A stretch of 64,000 nucleotides of DNA from positions 28,064,652 to 28,128,651 of the forward strand of contig NC_083597.1 in NCBI RefSeq assembly GCF_020882245.1, in the 5' to 3' direction. Each line of letters opens with the position of its first letter. Positions within the stretch are counted from its first letter, which is position 1. The notes under the pieces were generated by a model. It did not search any database. It was given only the letters and a program-made list of their open reading frames with translations, and was not told the origin of the DNA. Source of the DNA: Rhopalosiphum padi. Taxonomy: Eukaryota > Arthropoda > Insecta > Hemiptera > Aphididae. This document shows positions 50,669-63,589 of this stretch, piece by piece. Both the position numbers and the translations under genes were made by a program.

Positions 50669-50902
50669 CGTACGAGCACACGCACTCACCCACACACGAG
50701 CTCTCTGAGGTGTCTGAGGGGATAAACACCCTCTGCTCGACCCGCGTGCGAGCGTCTGCGTGTTCGGGCGTGTGAGCGTGTGTATTTTATGCGTTTTGTA
50801 TTCGGTTTTCATGTGTGTGGTCTTGGCGGTCGTGCCCGTGCCAATTGATAATGATAATAATAATACGCCGGCGTATAATAATATAATGTGTATACGTGTG
50901 TG

Positions 50903-50936
50903 CGACGACGACGAAGACGACGACGACGACGACGAG
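50903..50936. repeat. (CGA)n microsatellite
   Basis: About eleven units with one AGA interruption. In one frame it reads as Asp runs inside an otherwise unremarkable frame. Confidence 0.93.
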
Positions 50937-51277
50937 GCGATGTGTCATTCGACCGGAGAGATGTATTTTTCAACGTGTGTTGCCTGCGTTGTATATAATG
51001 TTATTATTATTATTATCATCGTCGTTATATACTGGCCATGACGTGTGTGCGTGTACACACTACGCTCGTCTGTATTTAGCCGCATTGTGTTTCCCACTAA
51101 AACGGTTTTTATATCGAATTAAAACGTATATAAAACACCACACGTAGTAGGTACGTCTAAAATAAAGTATATTATTGTAGTACGTGTACTGCACGGTGTA
51201 CAGGTCGTGATATTACGGCATAAGACGTATAGGTACACACCCCATCATCGTCAGAAAATATCCGAATGCGCCGTAAG

Positions 51278-51300
51278 CACACACACACACACACACACAC
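51278..51300. repeat. (CA)n microsatellite
   Basis: About eleven CA units followed by a short CG-alternating stretch (GCCGCGCGCGCGC). Confidence 0.95.
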
Positions 51301-54300
51301 GAGCCGCGCGCGCGCACACTCGCAGACGCTGTTCCGTCGGACTTTTATTGCTCGACACCCTCGAAAGCGACGACGTCTGTCAAAGGTCGAGTCGTATATA
51401 ATGCGCTGTACGATTCGGAAAAGGGCGAGCAAAATCATATATTTATCACCGTCTAGGGATATTCGCCGTCGTCTAATGTTACAAAACATAAAAAAAAAGG
51501 CACCGATTTTTTACACTCGAAAAAAGAACATTGATTGTCATACACCTGTTTTTCCTTTCAAACGACATCAATCCCATTTTACATCGTTTGATCGGTGATC
51601 TGTGTGTTTATAATATTTTTTAGAACATAATATTATATCGTAATATTAATGATTTGTATACCGCTCGGCAACGTCGACATTTTTAAAAATACCTTCTCCG
51701 TATATATATATATAACTTATAGTTTAATTTTAATAATCCTAAATAGGATGTGGAAACGCCGAGAATAATGGTTTAAAAATATAAATTTGAGTTTTAAACA
51801 CAGTATCTTACATCCCAATTATTTTTTCCAAGTATAATTGTCTGGAACGACTAAGTATATATTTTTAACTTATTTTCAAATCGCTCAAGTGTTTCTAATT
51901 GATGATTTACTCGGGCCAAACAGCCGACTAATGGTAACACACCCCGACTATAACAAATTTAACTAATTTCACAATGTTTTCGTGTTTTTTATATTTTATA
52001 TTGAAAACATTCGTTTCAAACATTATAATGATGGATAATATAATTTCATATTATTTACCAATAATATTATGTCAATAGACAATATGTAATAAGTTATAAC
52101 AGTAACATACTGTACGTACCTATACATAATATTAGGTGTTTTTTTATGAACATAATAAAAAATATTAATGTTTTATATTTTTAATACAATATTATGTTTG
52201 CGTAAAATATTCCATAAGGTGCACTATGTGTTTACTACAGATTTCCTGTGACTTATAAAGTATTATTAAAATGTTGTAACTTATTTTTTTATTTATTTTT
52301 TTTTTTAAATAAACCCATAATTCTGAATTTTTAGAGTTTATTTTTATATATTATATTATATACATTTTGAAACCGTATAATACATAATATAAAATAAATG
52401 AAATTATATTATCGATCTTTATTGTTTAATCGATTTTTATGTGTCCCGATGTAATAATCCAAATACTTTTAGTATAGCAATAATATTTTATATTATAACA
52501 TAACATATATGTATTATGTATTTATGTGTTATGTTTTGTTTGTGACTTCAATAATTTTATTAACGTACACGGGAGCAGAATGATCGTAAACAAGTCAACC
52601 GGTCAATTGAACCATTATCTCGGCGCAGTCACTGTACAACAATAATATTAATTCAATTTTCATAAAGGTGTTTGGTTCACTGAACGCGATGTTAATAGAA
52701 AACTTATCACCGTATAGGACGAAACAGTATTATGGATCTATTAAACTATTTTCTTTTAATTCTGAAATAACAGAAGAGACCGGCAACGGTATAAACATTT
52801 TAAAAATAACTTTCCTTTTAACATATTATAATCAAGACGACAACGGGGGAATAATAAGAATTCTTTGGTGAACAAAAACGTTTTGTTATACAAGCTGAAA
52901 CCGTTTTATAGAACATGTGTTATAGACGAAAGAAGAATCTGTTATTTCATTTTTGTTGCGCCACTAGCCATATGAGTATAAGTATATAATATAATATCAT
53001 GTATATAATGCACCAAACGAAGTTTACATACACTGCAGACGTAAATAAATTGTTATTTAAACAACTTAATTTGCAATAATTCTAGTTGGGAAATGTTTTT
53101 TTCTTATTAACAAACAAATTATATTAAATGTAGTACATATAGTATATTATATTTAATATAATATTTTATTTCATTTCCGTTTATTCGTTTTAATTTATAT
53201 CGTGTTCATACTCATAAAATATATTATCTCATTCTTAAAATGTCTCATTTCTTTTGAATTAAATAATTTATGATTTTAAAATTAGAAATAATTAAATTTA
53301 ATCAGCTAATTAAATTAAACGTATTTTACTTAAGTTTCTTTAATTCGACCAGTTGATTATTTACGAGTTAAACTTTTAATTAAACGAATTTAAGGCAAAT
53401 GCGTCGAATTTAAATAATGTCAAGTTTTCTCACGCTGTTGAATCCAACACATCATAAATTTGTTTTATTTGTCATTTTTATTTTTGACTATAACCCGCAA
53501 AAGCCTGCTGGTTTTTATTTTTATAACTTTTGGATTTAAATCATGTGTTAATAAATACATAGGTATTTTATATTATGTTTATAATAATAATAATAAAAAA
53601 AAAAATCTATGCTTATGAGGTAACGACCATAGAGATTCATGTCGCAGATTACGCGAATAACGGGTTGGACAAGCACCACGGCGATTATATCCACTGATAT
53701 ATTACCCTGGTTGTATGTAAATTAATGTACACTTTACATTATCGCATTTAAATTAAAATACGTGTGTTTATTATAGAATGTACCTACTTTACTCAAAATG
53801 TTTGTGTTATAATAATATACACATGTATTCTGTTAAAATTGTCCATTCAAAGCAAAAGAGTAAGACGTACAGACTGTATAATAAGTGAATCGTATTAAAA
53901 TTCACTGCGGTAAGTTCGAAAAAATTTAATTGACACTCATATTGTATAGTTATAGTGTTAAAAATTTCATTACTTCGTTATTTATTTTTTTTACATCGAA
54001 CATTTTAACTGCGACTCTCACCAAACTCCAATGCGATACACGGTCGTATGATTTATACGTAAAATAAAAAAAAAAAAACCGGAAATGTGCTCACGAAACT
54101 GTATCGAACGACATAAACGGTGATAATCACTACGTTGTACCGTCAAGTCAAGCCCGTCAGTCAATGATCATGCCCGTACAGCCAGCCTATACCTATAATG
54201 TATAGTGTTATATATTGTACAGAAGAGGTTCAAGTCCAAGGTTGCGGTGTGTTGGGATATGCCAAGGTCAAAATGTGTTATGACTTTGCCGAGCGAGCGG

Positions 54301-56453
54301 TGCGGGGTGCTAGTCGTGTATCTATCGGCCGTAAACCGAAACGCCTTTAACCGGCGATGATAAGTAAAAAACTGTAATGTTTACAGTGGGTATGCCATGA
54401 GTAAACAAACGAGGGACTCGATAGAAAAACAAAAAAAGATATTATTTCGGACACGTAGCGTGTGTGTATAGTCTGCGCCCGACGACGTCCCGACACACCG
54501 CGTCATCGGCCATGTGGCTGCGCAGCGTCTCCGTAATCTCTTAACGGCATCCCGTCTTGTACAAACACACCGATCAGTCGATTTCACCGAGTTAAAATAA
54601 TATTGTTATTATTGTTCTCTGCGCCACCGAAATCGGGATGATCGCGAACAGATTATACGCTGCGTCGTCCCCTGCAGCAGCTATATCGTATAACCGTATT
54701 ATGATAATCATATGCGAACATGATTGTCAAGTCTTTTCTGACTTCTCACGCGTCGTCCGCGTGTTTTTATTGTCCGTCGGCTATTCGATCGTCTGAGAGG
54801 CTTTGTTTTGTTTTCTTAAAAAAAAAAAACTGTTTTCCAATAAATATCCACCGCACTATAGGTAACACGAAATAAATATGATTTAACAGTCATCGCGCAA
54901 CATTTCACGTACAAGGAATATGTAGGTACGTACAGGTATATTATTTTTTGGTTTTGGTATATATTCAATTTGGGGTTTCTGTCGGTAACATTAGAGGTGA
55001 TCCTTATCCATCGCTTATTGCCGCATTTATCGCGGCGGTCACGCAAAATCCTTTTACGCCACCCGAGAGCAACCGGTAAGGACGTTTACACTATTCGTTT
55101 TCCGTTATTCATTCTTTGCTTTGTACCCCGCGAGTAGGGCGGGAAGCGGTGTCCTGTTTATAATCAGCTGCTTAATATCACGAAAACAAAGTTCACTCAT
55201 TGTTTCTGGTTAATATTCCTGCGAGTCATCCGTTTTTAATACTTTTTATACAAAATGTACCTTTCCCTTTTCCACCGACATTTATTCTAACCAAATGAGA
55301 TGTAGACCATTTCCACGTTGCCACCAAATCAATTTCCATATTATTAAAAGCTGTTATAATATATGAGTGCAGTAAGCTTATTTTAAATACAATAAAATGA
55401 AAAAAATTATAATGAAAAATGTATAATATACATTTTAATATATGTATAAATATACCTGCATTAAATACATTTTAAATGTATTATTTATGATTCTTTTCTT
55501 ATTATTGATTAGTATTTTTAAAATATAAAGATGATTTTAATTTGAACTTTTGGTGGAAACTAGCTACACCCACCCGCCTTGTTAATATTTGCAAATCATT
55601 GGTTATATAGATTAGATTTCGACAGAAATCGGTCAATAAGATTTTATGTTCTTAAATTCGATCCACATTTCATTGATATCATAATTTCGCAAATTTTTCG
55701 GCGTGTTTTGATTGAAGCGCATTGTTATTACATATATTATTATAATATGTAAATACAACAGTCTTAACATAATATTTACTCCATACTTTCAGCCAGCGCA
55801 CTTTTTCCACAGTATCATTAATTCCATTTTTACGTTTTTTTTTTTTTTTTGTTTTTGTTTAAGCATACAACATAATATTATAGTAATACATAATATAAAA
55901 ATATATTTTGCCGCTACATTACGATGTAATATTCTAAGCGCGCAGCCGCGCCCCACCGGTGGAAGAATAATAATTTGTTTTTTGAGTTTAATTTAAAAAG
56001 TAAAACAAAAAAAAAATATACCGTCGAATACGCATCACGTTACTGCGGAACATATGTATAGCAATGCTTATATAAATATATATATATATATACGTATGTC
56101 GTATAACGTACACAATGAGATTGGTAGTTTAACGGGTGTACACACATACTTTATTATATTCTTCCGATTCTTTATTATTATTATTTTTTTCGTATTTAAG
56201 GGTTGCACCGGATCGTAACGGGCACGCCCTACGCGACTGCCGTCACAACCTCCGAAGCAATTACAACTTCTTCTCTTTGTCTCGTGATTCTGGCGTTTAG
56301 AGGTATAGTGTACGCTGCGCGGCCAGGAAAGTGGCAGTAATTAAACGCCAGCGCATAAATCGAAAACCGATTAATATAGGGTCGGCCCGCCGGCCGCGTA
56401 ACGTAATTTTCCCAGGGCTAACGGCGGGATAATACATTGTTCTATCATATATG

Positions 56454-56460
<7 letters not shown>

Positions 56461-56484
<24 letters not shown>
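56461..56484. repeat. (GT)n microsatellite
   Basis: Twelve GT units. Confidence 0.96.
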
Positions 56485-58269
56485 AATAGGTATACATAAT
56501 ACGTAGCAATATTATACAATATATATCGGTCGTTTACACGCGCGCGCATAATAACGCACCTCGTTCCGGCTTATCGGCCTGCACTCGGTGTTCGCTACAA
56601 TATACGCGTGCAAACAGTTAAACGAGTGTAAATTTCTGATGATATAATATTATTATAATATTATAATATGGGCTGTGATCTATTCGCACACGCACACATA
56701 TAAATATATATATATATAATACTTGAAAGTCCGTCGTCGACAATACATATTGACCGATATCGGATTTCCGGTGCTCGCCGTTATAATAATAATATATTTA
56801 TATATATATATGTATATATATATATAATATACGCCGTAGTATAGTTCATCTGCTTATATTAATACCCTGTTACCATTTAGGCGCAGTATACAGTGATATA
56901 CGTACGTCGTTATTACAATATCATTATTTATATATATATATTATATAGATTACGAATTCGCATTCAGGAAAATTATTGATGCGATACCGTCCGCGTTATG
57001 CATATAATAACATTATTGTGCCGGCGTATTTTACATCCATTTATTCGACTTAAAATTTCACTCATAAAATAACATTTTTTTGTTTAAAAATATTTGTCAT
57101 CGATATTGTCAAACAAATACGGTATTTACCTATACGTTTTTATGTACATCCCACGCGAATACGATTTGTCAATTGGCGGTTAGATATTTTTTGCTGTTGT
57201 TGTTGTTGTACAGTATTATTATCTTTGCGTTCAGGTTAATATTTTATTACACAAGAAACGCTAACGACTGAAAAAACAACCACCATATATATCGAGAGTA
57301 GAAAAAATAATAACATAAAATAAGGTACGATATTTCAAAAAAAATAAAATTCTCATCCTTACGCATTGCAATACTCGTATTTATAATAGCCATTTATAAC
57401 GTGTACCATTCAGGTTAATAAAAACTTCATTAACGATGTAATAATACACTTCATCATATTATTTATCTTATCGGAGTTGTCAATTGTATCCATTATATTA
57501 TGTTAAACACCAACACAAAATACCAACATTTGTTATTTCCTTTTCTTTCGAAACAAAACCAGTTTGCGCACATTATTATATCTTTCGATATCTCGGTAAA
57601 AGCATGCAATTAAATTCGGACCGCCATCTCTCTGTATGCAAACAACTTTGGTACCTGATGTATATGCAAAATCATAATATGTTATTATTATTGACGTTCT
57701 TAAAATATTTTTCCTCTTAAAGGCGCTTTTTTGTATACCTCGGTGGTGGGCAGTCTTTGATAAATCAATTAGTATTTACGCAACTTAAAGTATTAAGCAT
57801 TTCTTGTGCACGTTGCGGTTAAAAACGTATTTGTTTGGCACGTTTGATCATATTAAACCGTCCATCCCCTAACGATTCGGGTGTCTCGCGAATAACAAAA
57901 ATAAAAGAACAAGAAAAAAGCTTCTTCCCTTCTGTATTACCACAAAAATTCAACGCATTTATTTTTTATACAGTTATCTTGGTTTGAGCAGTTTTTTATC
58001 ATATACACATCGTGACATCGTAAACGGTTTGTGTTTATCGTACAACTCCATTTGTATGCATGGCCCAACACCTATTAATCATTTAAACTTGAAATCGTTT
58101 TACTGTTTAATATTATAATATATATATTGTATATTACAAGACGGTAACTAGGAGAATATTCGACAAACACAAATACGGTTAGTCGTTTGTTAATCATTAC
58201 TGGATACACTGCACAATGGGCACATTTGGAATTGGTTTTGGAAGTTCATTATAGAGGAACCATCATACC

Positions 58270-58302
58270 ATTATTATTATTATTATTATTACTACTATTA
58301 TT
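58270..58302. repeat. (ATT)n/(ACT) microsatellite
   Basis: About eleven units, mostly ATT with two ACT units, similar in make-up to the tract at 50426. Confidence 0.94.
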
Positions 58303-58600
58303 GCTGACAGCCGTCTTGTGGCTTTGAATTGAAATTGCCACTTATTTTAAATACTAATACATTTCCCCCCTTAATAATGTAGATTATAATAATTCTGAAG
58401 CGATGATCGATAACCGTTTTACTACGTATATACCTACATATACCGACTGGTGCATTGAACAAAAAGGAATGCGCAATACGCTTTGAAGAAAATATGAATA
58501 CGTACAATTCATATTAACAAAATATTTTACACACCTACATTCTATTATCGTGGAAACTTTTCAGAACGTTCTTGTAAATATTAAATTCGTATTACCTAGC

Positions 58601-58926
58601 TATCTGCGCGTATAAGGCGTTGATCAATATTGCGTTGAAGCACTCAACATCCGGACACGTTGTAATTAGACATTTTCATCGCCCACGTCATCTCTGCTCT
58701 GCAGAGTATAATATTATAGTGTCGTTTCGTCGAACGTATACCTAACTCGTACTGCGAGCGCGCACGTACATTTGTCGGATATATTTTCGCACTCGTATAT
58801 TCCGCCTATTTAAAGGCATCAAGTTTTCCCATCACAATAATTCGTAGAACCATACATGATACGCATGGGTCTAAATCACGTGTCGACTTTAACGACCGTC
58901 TCTGAGCAGGAATCTGTCTCGGACAA

Positions 58927-58959
<33 letters not shown>

Positions 58960-59600
58960 AACACACAGACTCGCGTAATATAACTGAAACCTGTTTCGGA
59001 GGAGCCTATTTTTTTTTTTTTACACAGTGCCCACGCGGGCGGCCGACGGTGTTTATGTATGTACAAAACGTCGCCATCTGGCCACCAGACCGATTGCTAC
59101 GACTGTAAGACAGTTGCATTATAATACGAATAACGTGGCGCGAGGAGACGAAGACCTTTTTTCCCCCCTCGAGTCTTCTTATCTGTCCCCCACAATCGTC
59201 GTGTTTTATGCGCGGTGTAACAATTAGGTTTGCGACACAACTTCGGCAACGCATTTGTCTTCCGAAACACACACGACCGCGCGTATAGTACTACAGGACC
59301 ACCGCCGGGGTGGATTGTATTATATACAGCTCTTTTCTCGGTATTCCACTTCAGCCGTCGACATATCGCAGCCCTCACCGCCGCTGCCGCCGACGACGAC
59401 GATTATGTTTTTCTATTTTTACACAAATTTTCACCCTCTTTTACACGCTGATTTCCGGTAAACAATGGCGCACCGCCTTCGGAGCTGGTTATCGAAAACG
59501 TCACGATGTTGATCCAGGTTTATACCACATAATATATTTTTATGTATTGTATGTTTTAAGTTTTTCTATATTAAATAAATCTAAGAAAACTTACATAATC
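58601..59600. other. GC-richer block, coding-like scrap near 59455
   Basis: A CpG-rich stretch with an (CA)n tract at 58928-58955 and a (GAC)-like run near 59390. At 59455-59517 (+) one frame reads PVNNGAPPSELVIENVTMLI followed by Q, and ends at a weak donor (CAG then GTTTAT). Its codons are GC-ending and it looks coding, but no acceptor is present at its start except a poor one near 59482. Larger frames on both strands here overlap one another and are not supported. Confidence 0.25.
58928..58955. repeat. (CA)n microsatellite
   Basis: About 14 CA units followed by CAAACAAACACACA. Confidence 0.96.
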
Positions 59601-60800
59601 GTTTTTTTTTGCAGATGAATCCATATTAATATTATTATGGTTCAACATAATCGAACGAACAGAACAACAGCGCCATGTCGTAACGAGAATAATAATATTC
59701 ACATTGGTGTATTTAAATAAATTGTGAACACGGGAAAAAAACTCGTATTCGAAAACAAAATGTGTTATTCGATGAAATTTAAAAAGGTTGATGTTTTCTT
59801 AAAGGATATGCTTTCAATGCGTTTCACATTACAATTTTATAAATAACTGAATATTATTATTATGTCTTGTAACAGTTAGGTTGAATTTTACGTATTTTAA
59901 TTTGAAAGAGCAAACTTTTAATTTTCCAAAAATAAATTAATATGAGAGAAAGAACAGTTGTTGTTGAAATGAAAGCATGGTTTCTTTTTGTATTATGTAC
60001 AAGTTGTTAACTTATAATATACTTTAAATCACAATAATAACCTACTTTTAATAGCAGATAGAGTTTTAAAACATTTTTCCGTAACATATTATTTTCTAGA
60101 GCTAACAATTTCACAACAATATTATTGTTATTCTGTTGTTTCAAAATATAACAACTATATACAATAAATAAATACACCAATATACATATAATATGTATTT
60201 TAGAATTGGGAAGTGTAATAAAATGAGTAGCTTTTATAAATAAAGTAGATACACGTATGATTAAATATTTGTTCACTTCATCATTTTTATTAAAATACTT
60301 TTGAAATATTATAATATCTCAATATTACTGTTTATCATTAATATAAACGCAGCAGTGTAGTTGAAGACAATAAAAAATGAAATATTTCGATTTTTTAATA
60401 TAATATATTAAATGTTTACAGACACCTTTTTTTTATGTTATGGAATGTATTTCCCCCCTTTTTGAAAGCTAAATGTTGTGAGAGCTTTAATGTAAAAGCA
60501 AATTCACCGTAACACTTAGGGTAATAAACTAAACACAACATCATTTTTATCGCCTTATTACAAAGTGGTTAGCTCAGTTAGTAAGTTATTTCTGAGTGTT
60601 CACTATAATAATTTGATAAAACTATGTTCGTAAATTTAAAAATAAAGCGTTTAATATCGTGTTTTTAAATATTTTAAATAATTAAAAGTGGCAATTTAGT
60701 ATTTTCACTTGATAAAAATAGCCGAATTTTTGATTTACTCGAAAAAATGTAAATTATAATATTTAGAAAAAAATTACTCATTTTAGGAGAGGGAATAAAA
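59601..60800. other. AT-rich DNA, no gene seen
   Basis: Low-complexity A/T sequence. A minus-strand frame at 60007-60276 is Ile/Leu/Asn-rich and unsupported. Confidence 0.55.
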
Positions 60801-61025
60801 TTAATATAATATATACAACCGAAAACGTAAAACGTTGTGGTTTGCGCTCACACGGATTTTACGTGAACGGTCGTTGATTATAAAACAAATACCCGATGAG
60901 CAGATAACAATAAGACAACTAATAACAAAAAACGGAAAACCAATGACGTGGATCAGTGTACCAGATATGAATGATGTGGATGATTTGTGAGGGAACGTTT
61001 CAGCGTCTGATAAAATCGTCGTCAT
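60801..61025 (-). CDS. Putative small single-pass membrane protein
   Basis: On the minus strand the first in-frame ATG is at 61025; the frame is open upstream to a GTG at 61091. It runs 74 codons to a TAA at 60801. The start MTTILSDAETFPHKSSTS is followed by a long hydrophobic stretch beginning FISGTLIHVIGFPFFVISCL, about 30 residues in all, and then a basic segment NDRSRKIR. That pattern is what a single-pass membrane protein with a basic cytoplasmic flank would show. The hydrophobic part is not a poly-T artefact: it uses varied codons for Ile, Val, Cys, Ser and Gly. The ATG context (CCGATGA) is not strong and no promoter or splice site is evident. No family is recognised. Confidence 0.22.
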   Translation of the reverse strand: MTTILSDAETFPHKSSTSFISGTLIHVIGFPFFVISCLIVICSSGICFIINDRSRKIRVSANHNVLRFRLYILY

Positions 61026-61091
61026 CGGTGTCTTTGTTGTTTTACGTATTACTATAATTTTATGTGACTCTGTCTTGTGACGATCATGCAC

Positions 61092-63380
61092 GTGTATTAT
61101 AATATTCTAATGACCGTGGAATTTCGCGCTCATCCCACAGAACCGGCAAACGGTTAATTTTGCTCGTTAAACCAAACCCAACTTGCGACGAGTGCAGTCT
61201 GCGGAGACCTCATGTGCGTGGTTGTGCGTGTGAATGTGTGTTTAAATCTCATTTTTCCTCCTACTCCGTTCCCCGCTATCTCGTCGAAAAATAAAAATAA
61301 GATCCTCTGCTTTATACCACAACGACTACTATACACGACTTTACGATTTATCTGAGACACGCGGTCTTAACCTCCGGGCACACAAATAAGAACAATACGT
61401 ATAAATAATTGTCATGAAGTCGGTTTTTCAGTCGGGAATATTCGTGTGCGCGCGCCATTACATGTAGGAGCGCAGTCACGACCATTCGAAAAATGTCACG
61501 GAGAAATCTACGATTTTTATCTTTCTCTCTGTCCGTCTCTCTCTGGCTCGTTTGCTTTTCCTCGCGCAGTGCTGCGCGCGTACAATTTAATTTATTCTCT
61601 CTTCATTTTTTTTTTTTTTTTATCCATATCAGACATAATTTTTCAAAACACTCGCACGGTTTCTTTATTAGAAAAAAAAAAAAATAAGAAAAATAAACCC
61701 AAGCCAGTCGCCCCGTGCAGTATTATACACAACATATTATAATACATAATAACTGTAGTTACGAGTACTTATATGGTGGGTACACGCCGTTTATGTTTCG
61801 GACATTATGAATACGAATAATAATAATAATAAACATACCTCCCCAAGACTTTTTACACAAACACACACACACACAGTTTATGTATGCATATAATATTAAA
61901 GCCTACCTTAACCGTCTCCATACGTACCTACGCTGTTCCGCGTGCCTGTCACGAACATTGCATAAAGTCACGTCAACGGTTGGCGCGTAATACATTTTAT
62001 TTTGATCGAATTATTACGTATTACTATTATTATTATTATGTACTTTCTCGGTTCGTTTGGCTCCCCCCCCCGCCCCCCGTCCCGAACCATCACGTTTTCC
62101 TAATACAGGCATTTTTGCCACTCCTGCACCGACCCATCTCGGTACTCACAACTAATGTATAGGTATAAATGGTATAATAATTATAGCGACCTACAAGTCT
62201 TGAAAATCTATACGAACATAATACGGCTATCAGTTACGTAACTCGGAAATAATCGTTTAAAATCGTATAATTATTGTTAAGGTAAATTATTTTTAAAGCT
62301 CACAATATGGCAAAGTTTTCAGTAAACAAAATCGTGAATAAAACTTTACAGCGCATTCGGCATGTTAAATTATTAGACAGTTATTATCACACTATAGCAA
62401 TATAATATGATATTTAGTATTTTGGTTTTATGCGGGTACTTTTGTATTTTTAACGCACTGAAAGAAATATTTATTCATTCAGACTTTCAATATTCTTTAA
62501 TAAATTTGAGTAATGTATATTTAAGTATATATTATTATTAGTTTAATCAAAATTCCACTATTCTAAGTGAGAAACATGGTCCTCCCATCAAATTTTACCC
62601 CATGCGTCGTTTAATATCAAACAGAATTAATTTCGAATGAGTGCCGATCAAATTTGCATAATAATAATTACAATTAAATTAAGAGGATATAATTAAACAT
62701 TCATTAGGCGCGTTATTTAATTTAATGAAATTTACAATATTATGACTTAATCATAACTGCTCGTGGTACTTAAAAAAGCTTTTTTTTTATAGCCCAAATA
62801 GTGGTTATAATACAATAATAATATGTTTTAACTCATTGAAAGCTTTATTTTTATAATGAATTATAGCAATGACGTTGTATAATATTGGTGACAATTGATA
62901 AAAAAATAATTAAAATAGTATGTTTATACAGACTAACACTGAATTTAATGTCCCATTACTATAATGTGAATGTTTACGTTTGTAATTCAAATAAATATCC
63001 TTTAAATTGGGTTTTGGATGACAAATACTATTACAAAAGTATTATAAATACAAACGAAAGAAAAAACTATATGCTTAATGTTTATAGTCAAAATATTTAT
63101 GCGAGCACTTAACAAAATAGGATCAATATATTTTTAAAAGGTTAACACTTATATTTATGTACATTCTATCTTTATAATAACACTATCAATATTAACATTA
63201 CAACCATAAAAAATTATTCGGTCATTGCGAGTGTTATTTATTTCATAAAAAAAAATCTAATTTTTTGAATTGTAAATAATTGAGTTTTGTGGTGCAGTAA
63301 ATTGATTAAGCTGGTAAATTTCTGTACTCACAAAGTAGACAGTGGAATTATTTTATCTATAACGAATACGGTAAAACGAT
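61092..63380. other. Mostly AT-rich DNA, no gene seen
   Basis: Poly-T near 61608, poly-A near 61672, a short (AC)n near 61861, (ATT)n near 62026 and a C-run near 62064-62078. CpG-richer to about 62120, then CpG-poor. Frames at 61446-61742 and 61884-62162 (+) cross these tracts. No RNA gene. Confidence 0.5.
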
Positions 63381-63382
63381 GA

Positions 63383-63589
63383 GTTCCTACGACTCAAATA
63401 AAAGGAGATTATGGAAAATATGCTTTTGGCAACTTTAACCACCTAGTAAATTATAAAAGGAAAATTGGCATGGATTGGAACAGTTTTGGAAAACTTGTAC
63501 GATTTTGGGTCACCCTATACAGAAGTAAAAGAGATTCTGGGTTGTTTTGGATCCCCTCCGGGAGCTATCCGGGATTTAGAGTGCGGTGA
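63383..63589 (+). other. Open segment, possibly a transposon end
   Basis: The frame is open for 68 codons between a TGA at 63380 and a TGA at 63587, with no ATG near its start. It reads GDYGKYAFGNFNHLVNYKRK, later FGKLVRFWVTLYRSK, and then SGLFWIPSGSYPG. On the other reading, the minus strand shows GTATAGGGTGACCCAAAAT at about 63502-63520. That resembles the terminal TATAG-GGTGA words of the MITE-like element at 19092-19583 and of other small insect elements. No second terminus is visible, so the DNA may be a truncated element. I favour this over a gene. Confidence 0.2.

Larger units (their letters stand above)
50141..51600. other. GC-rich, microsatellite-dense block
   Basis: CpG-rich DNA containing at least five separate microsatellites within 900 bases. 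Many overlapping frames (up to 115 codons) are open on both strands, but nearly all cross a repeat and read as Tyr, Leu, Ile, His-Thr, Val-Cys or Asp runs. No frame free of repeats is convincing. Composition resembles a 5' region of a gene; the promoter-like site at 49052 is about 1.1 kb upstream. Confidence 0.4.
51601..58600. other. AT-rich DNA, no gene seen
   Basis: Contents: poly-T near 52300; poly-A near 53590, 54068 and 54820; a CpG-poor interval at about 53080-53580; CpG-richer patches near 54270-54580 and 56200-56420; (TA)n near 56075-56092 and 56800-56826; (GT)n at 56461-56484; (TTA)n at 58270-58302. Frames at 52668-52871 and 57484-57720 (+) have mixed composition but no splice context. 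No RNA gene. Confidence 0.5.

Noticed and set aside
50177..50812. Several 80-115 codon frames on both strands
   Set aside because: They read microsatellites as Tyr, Leu, Ile, His-Thr or Val-Cys runs and overlap each other.
60568..60590. tRNA D-arm-like word TTAGCTCAGTTAGTAAG
   Set aside because: There is no matching T-arm (GGTTCRANYCC), anticodon stem or acceptor stem at the right distance, so it is a chance A-box match.
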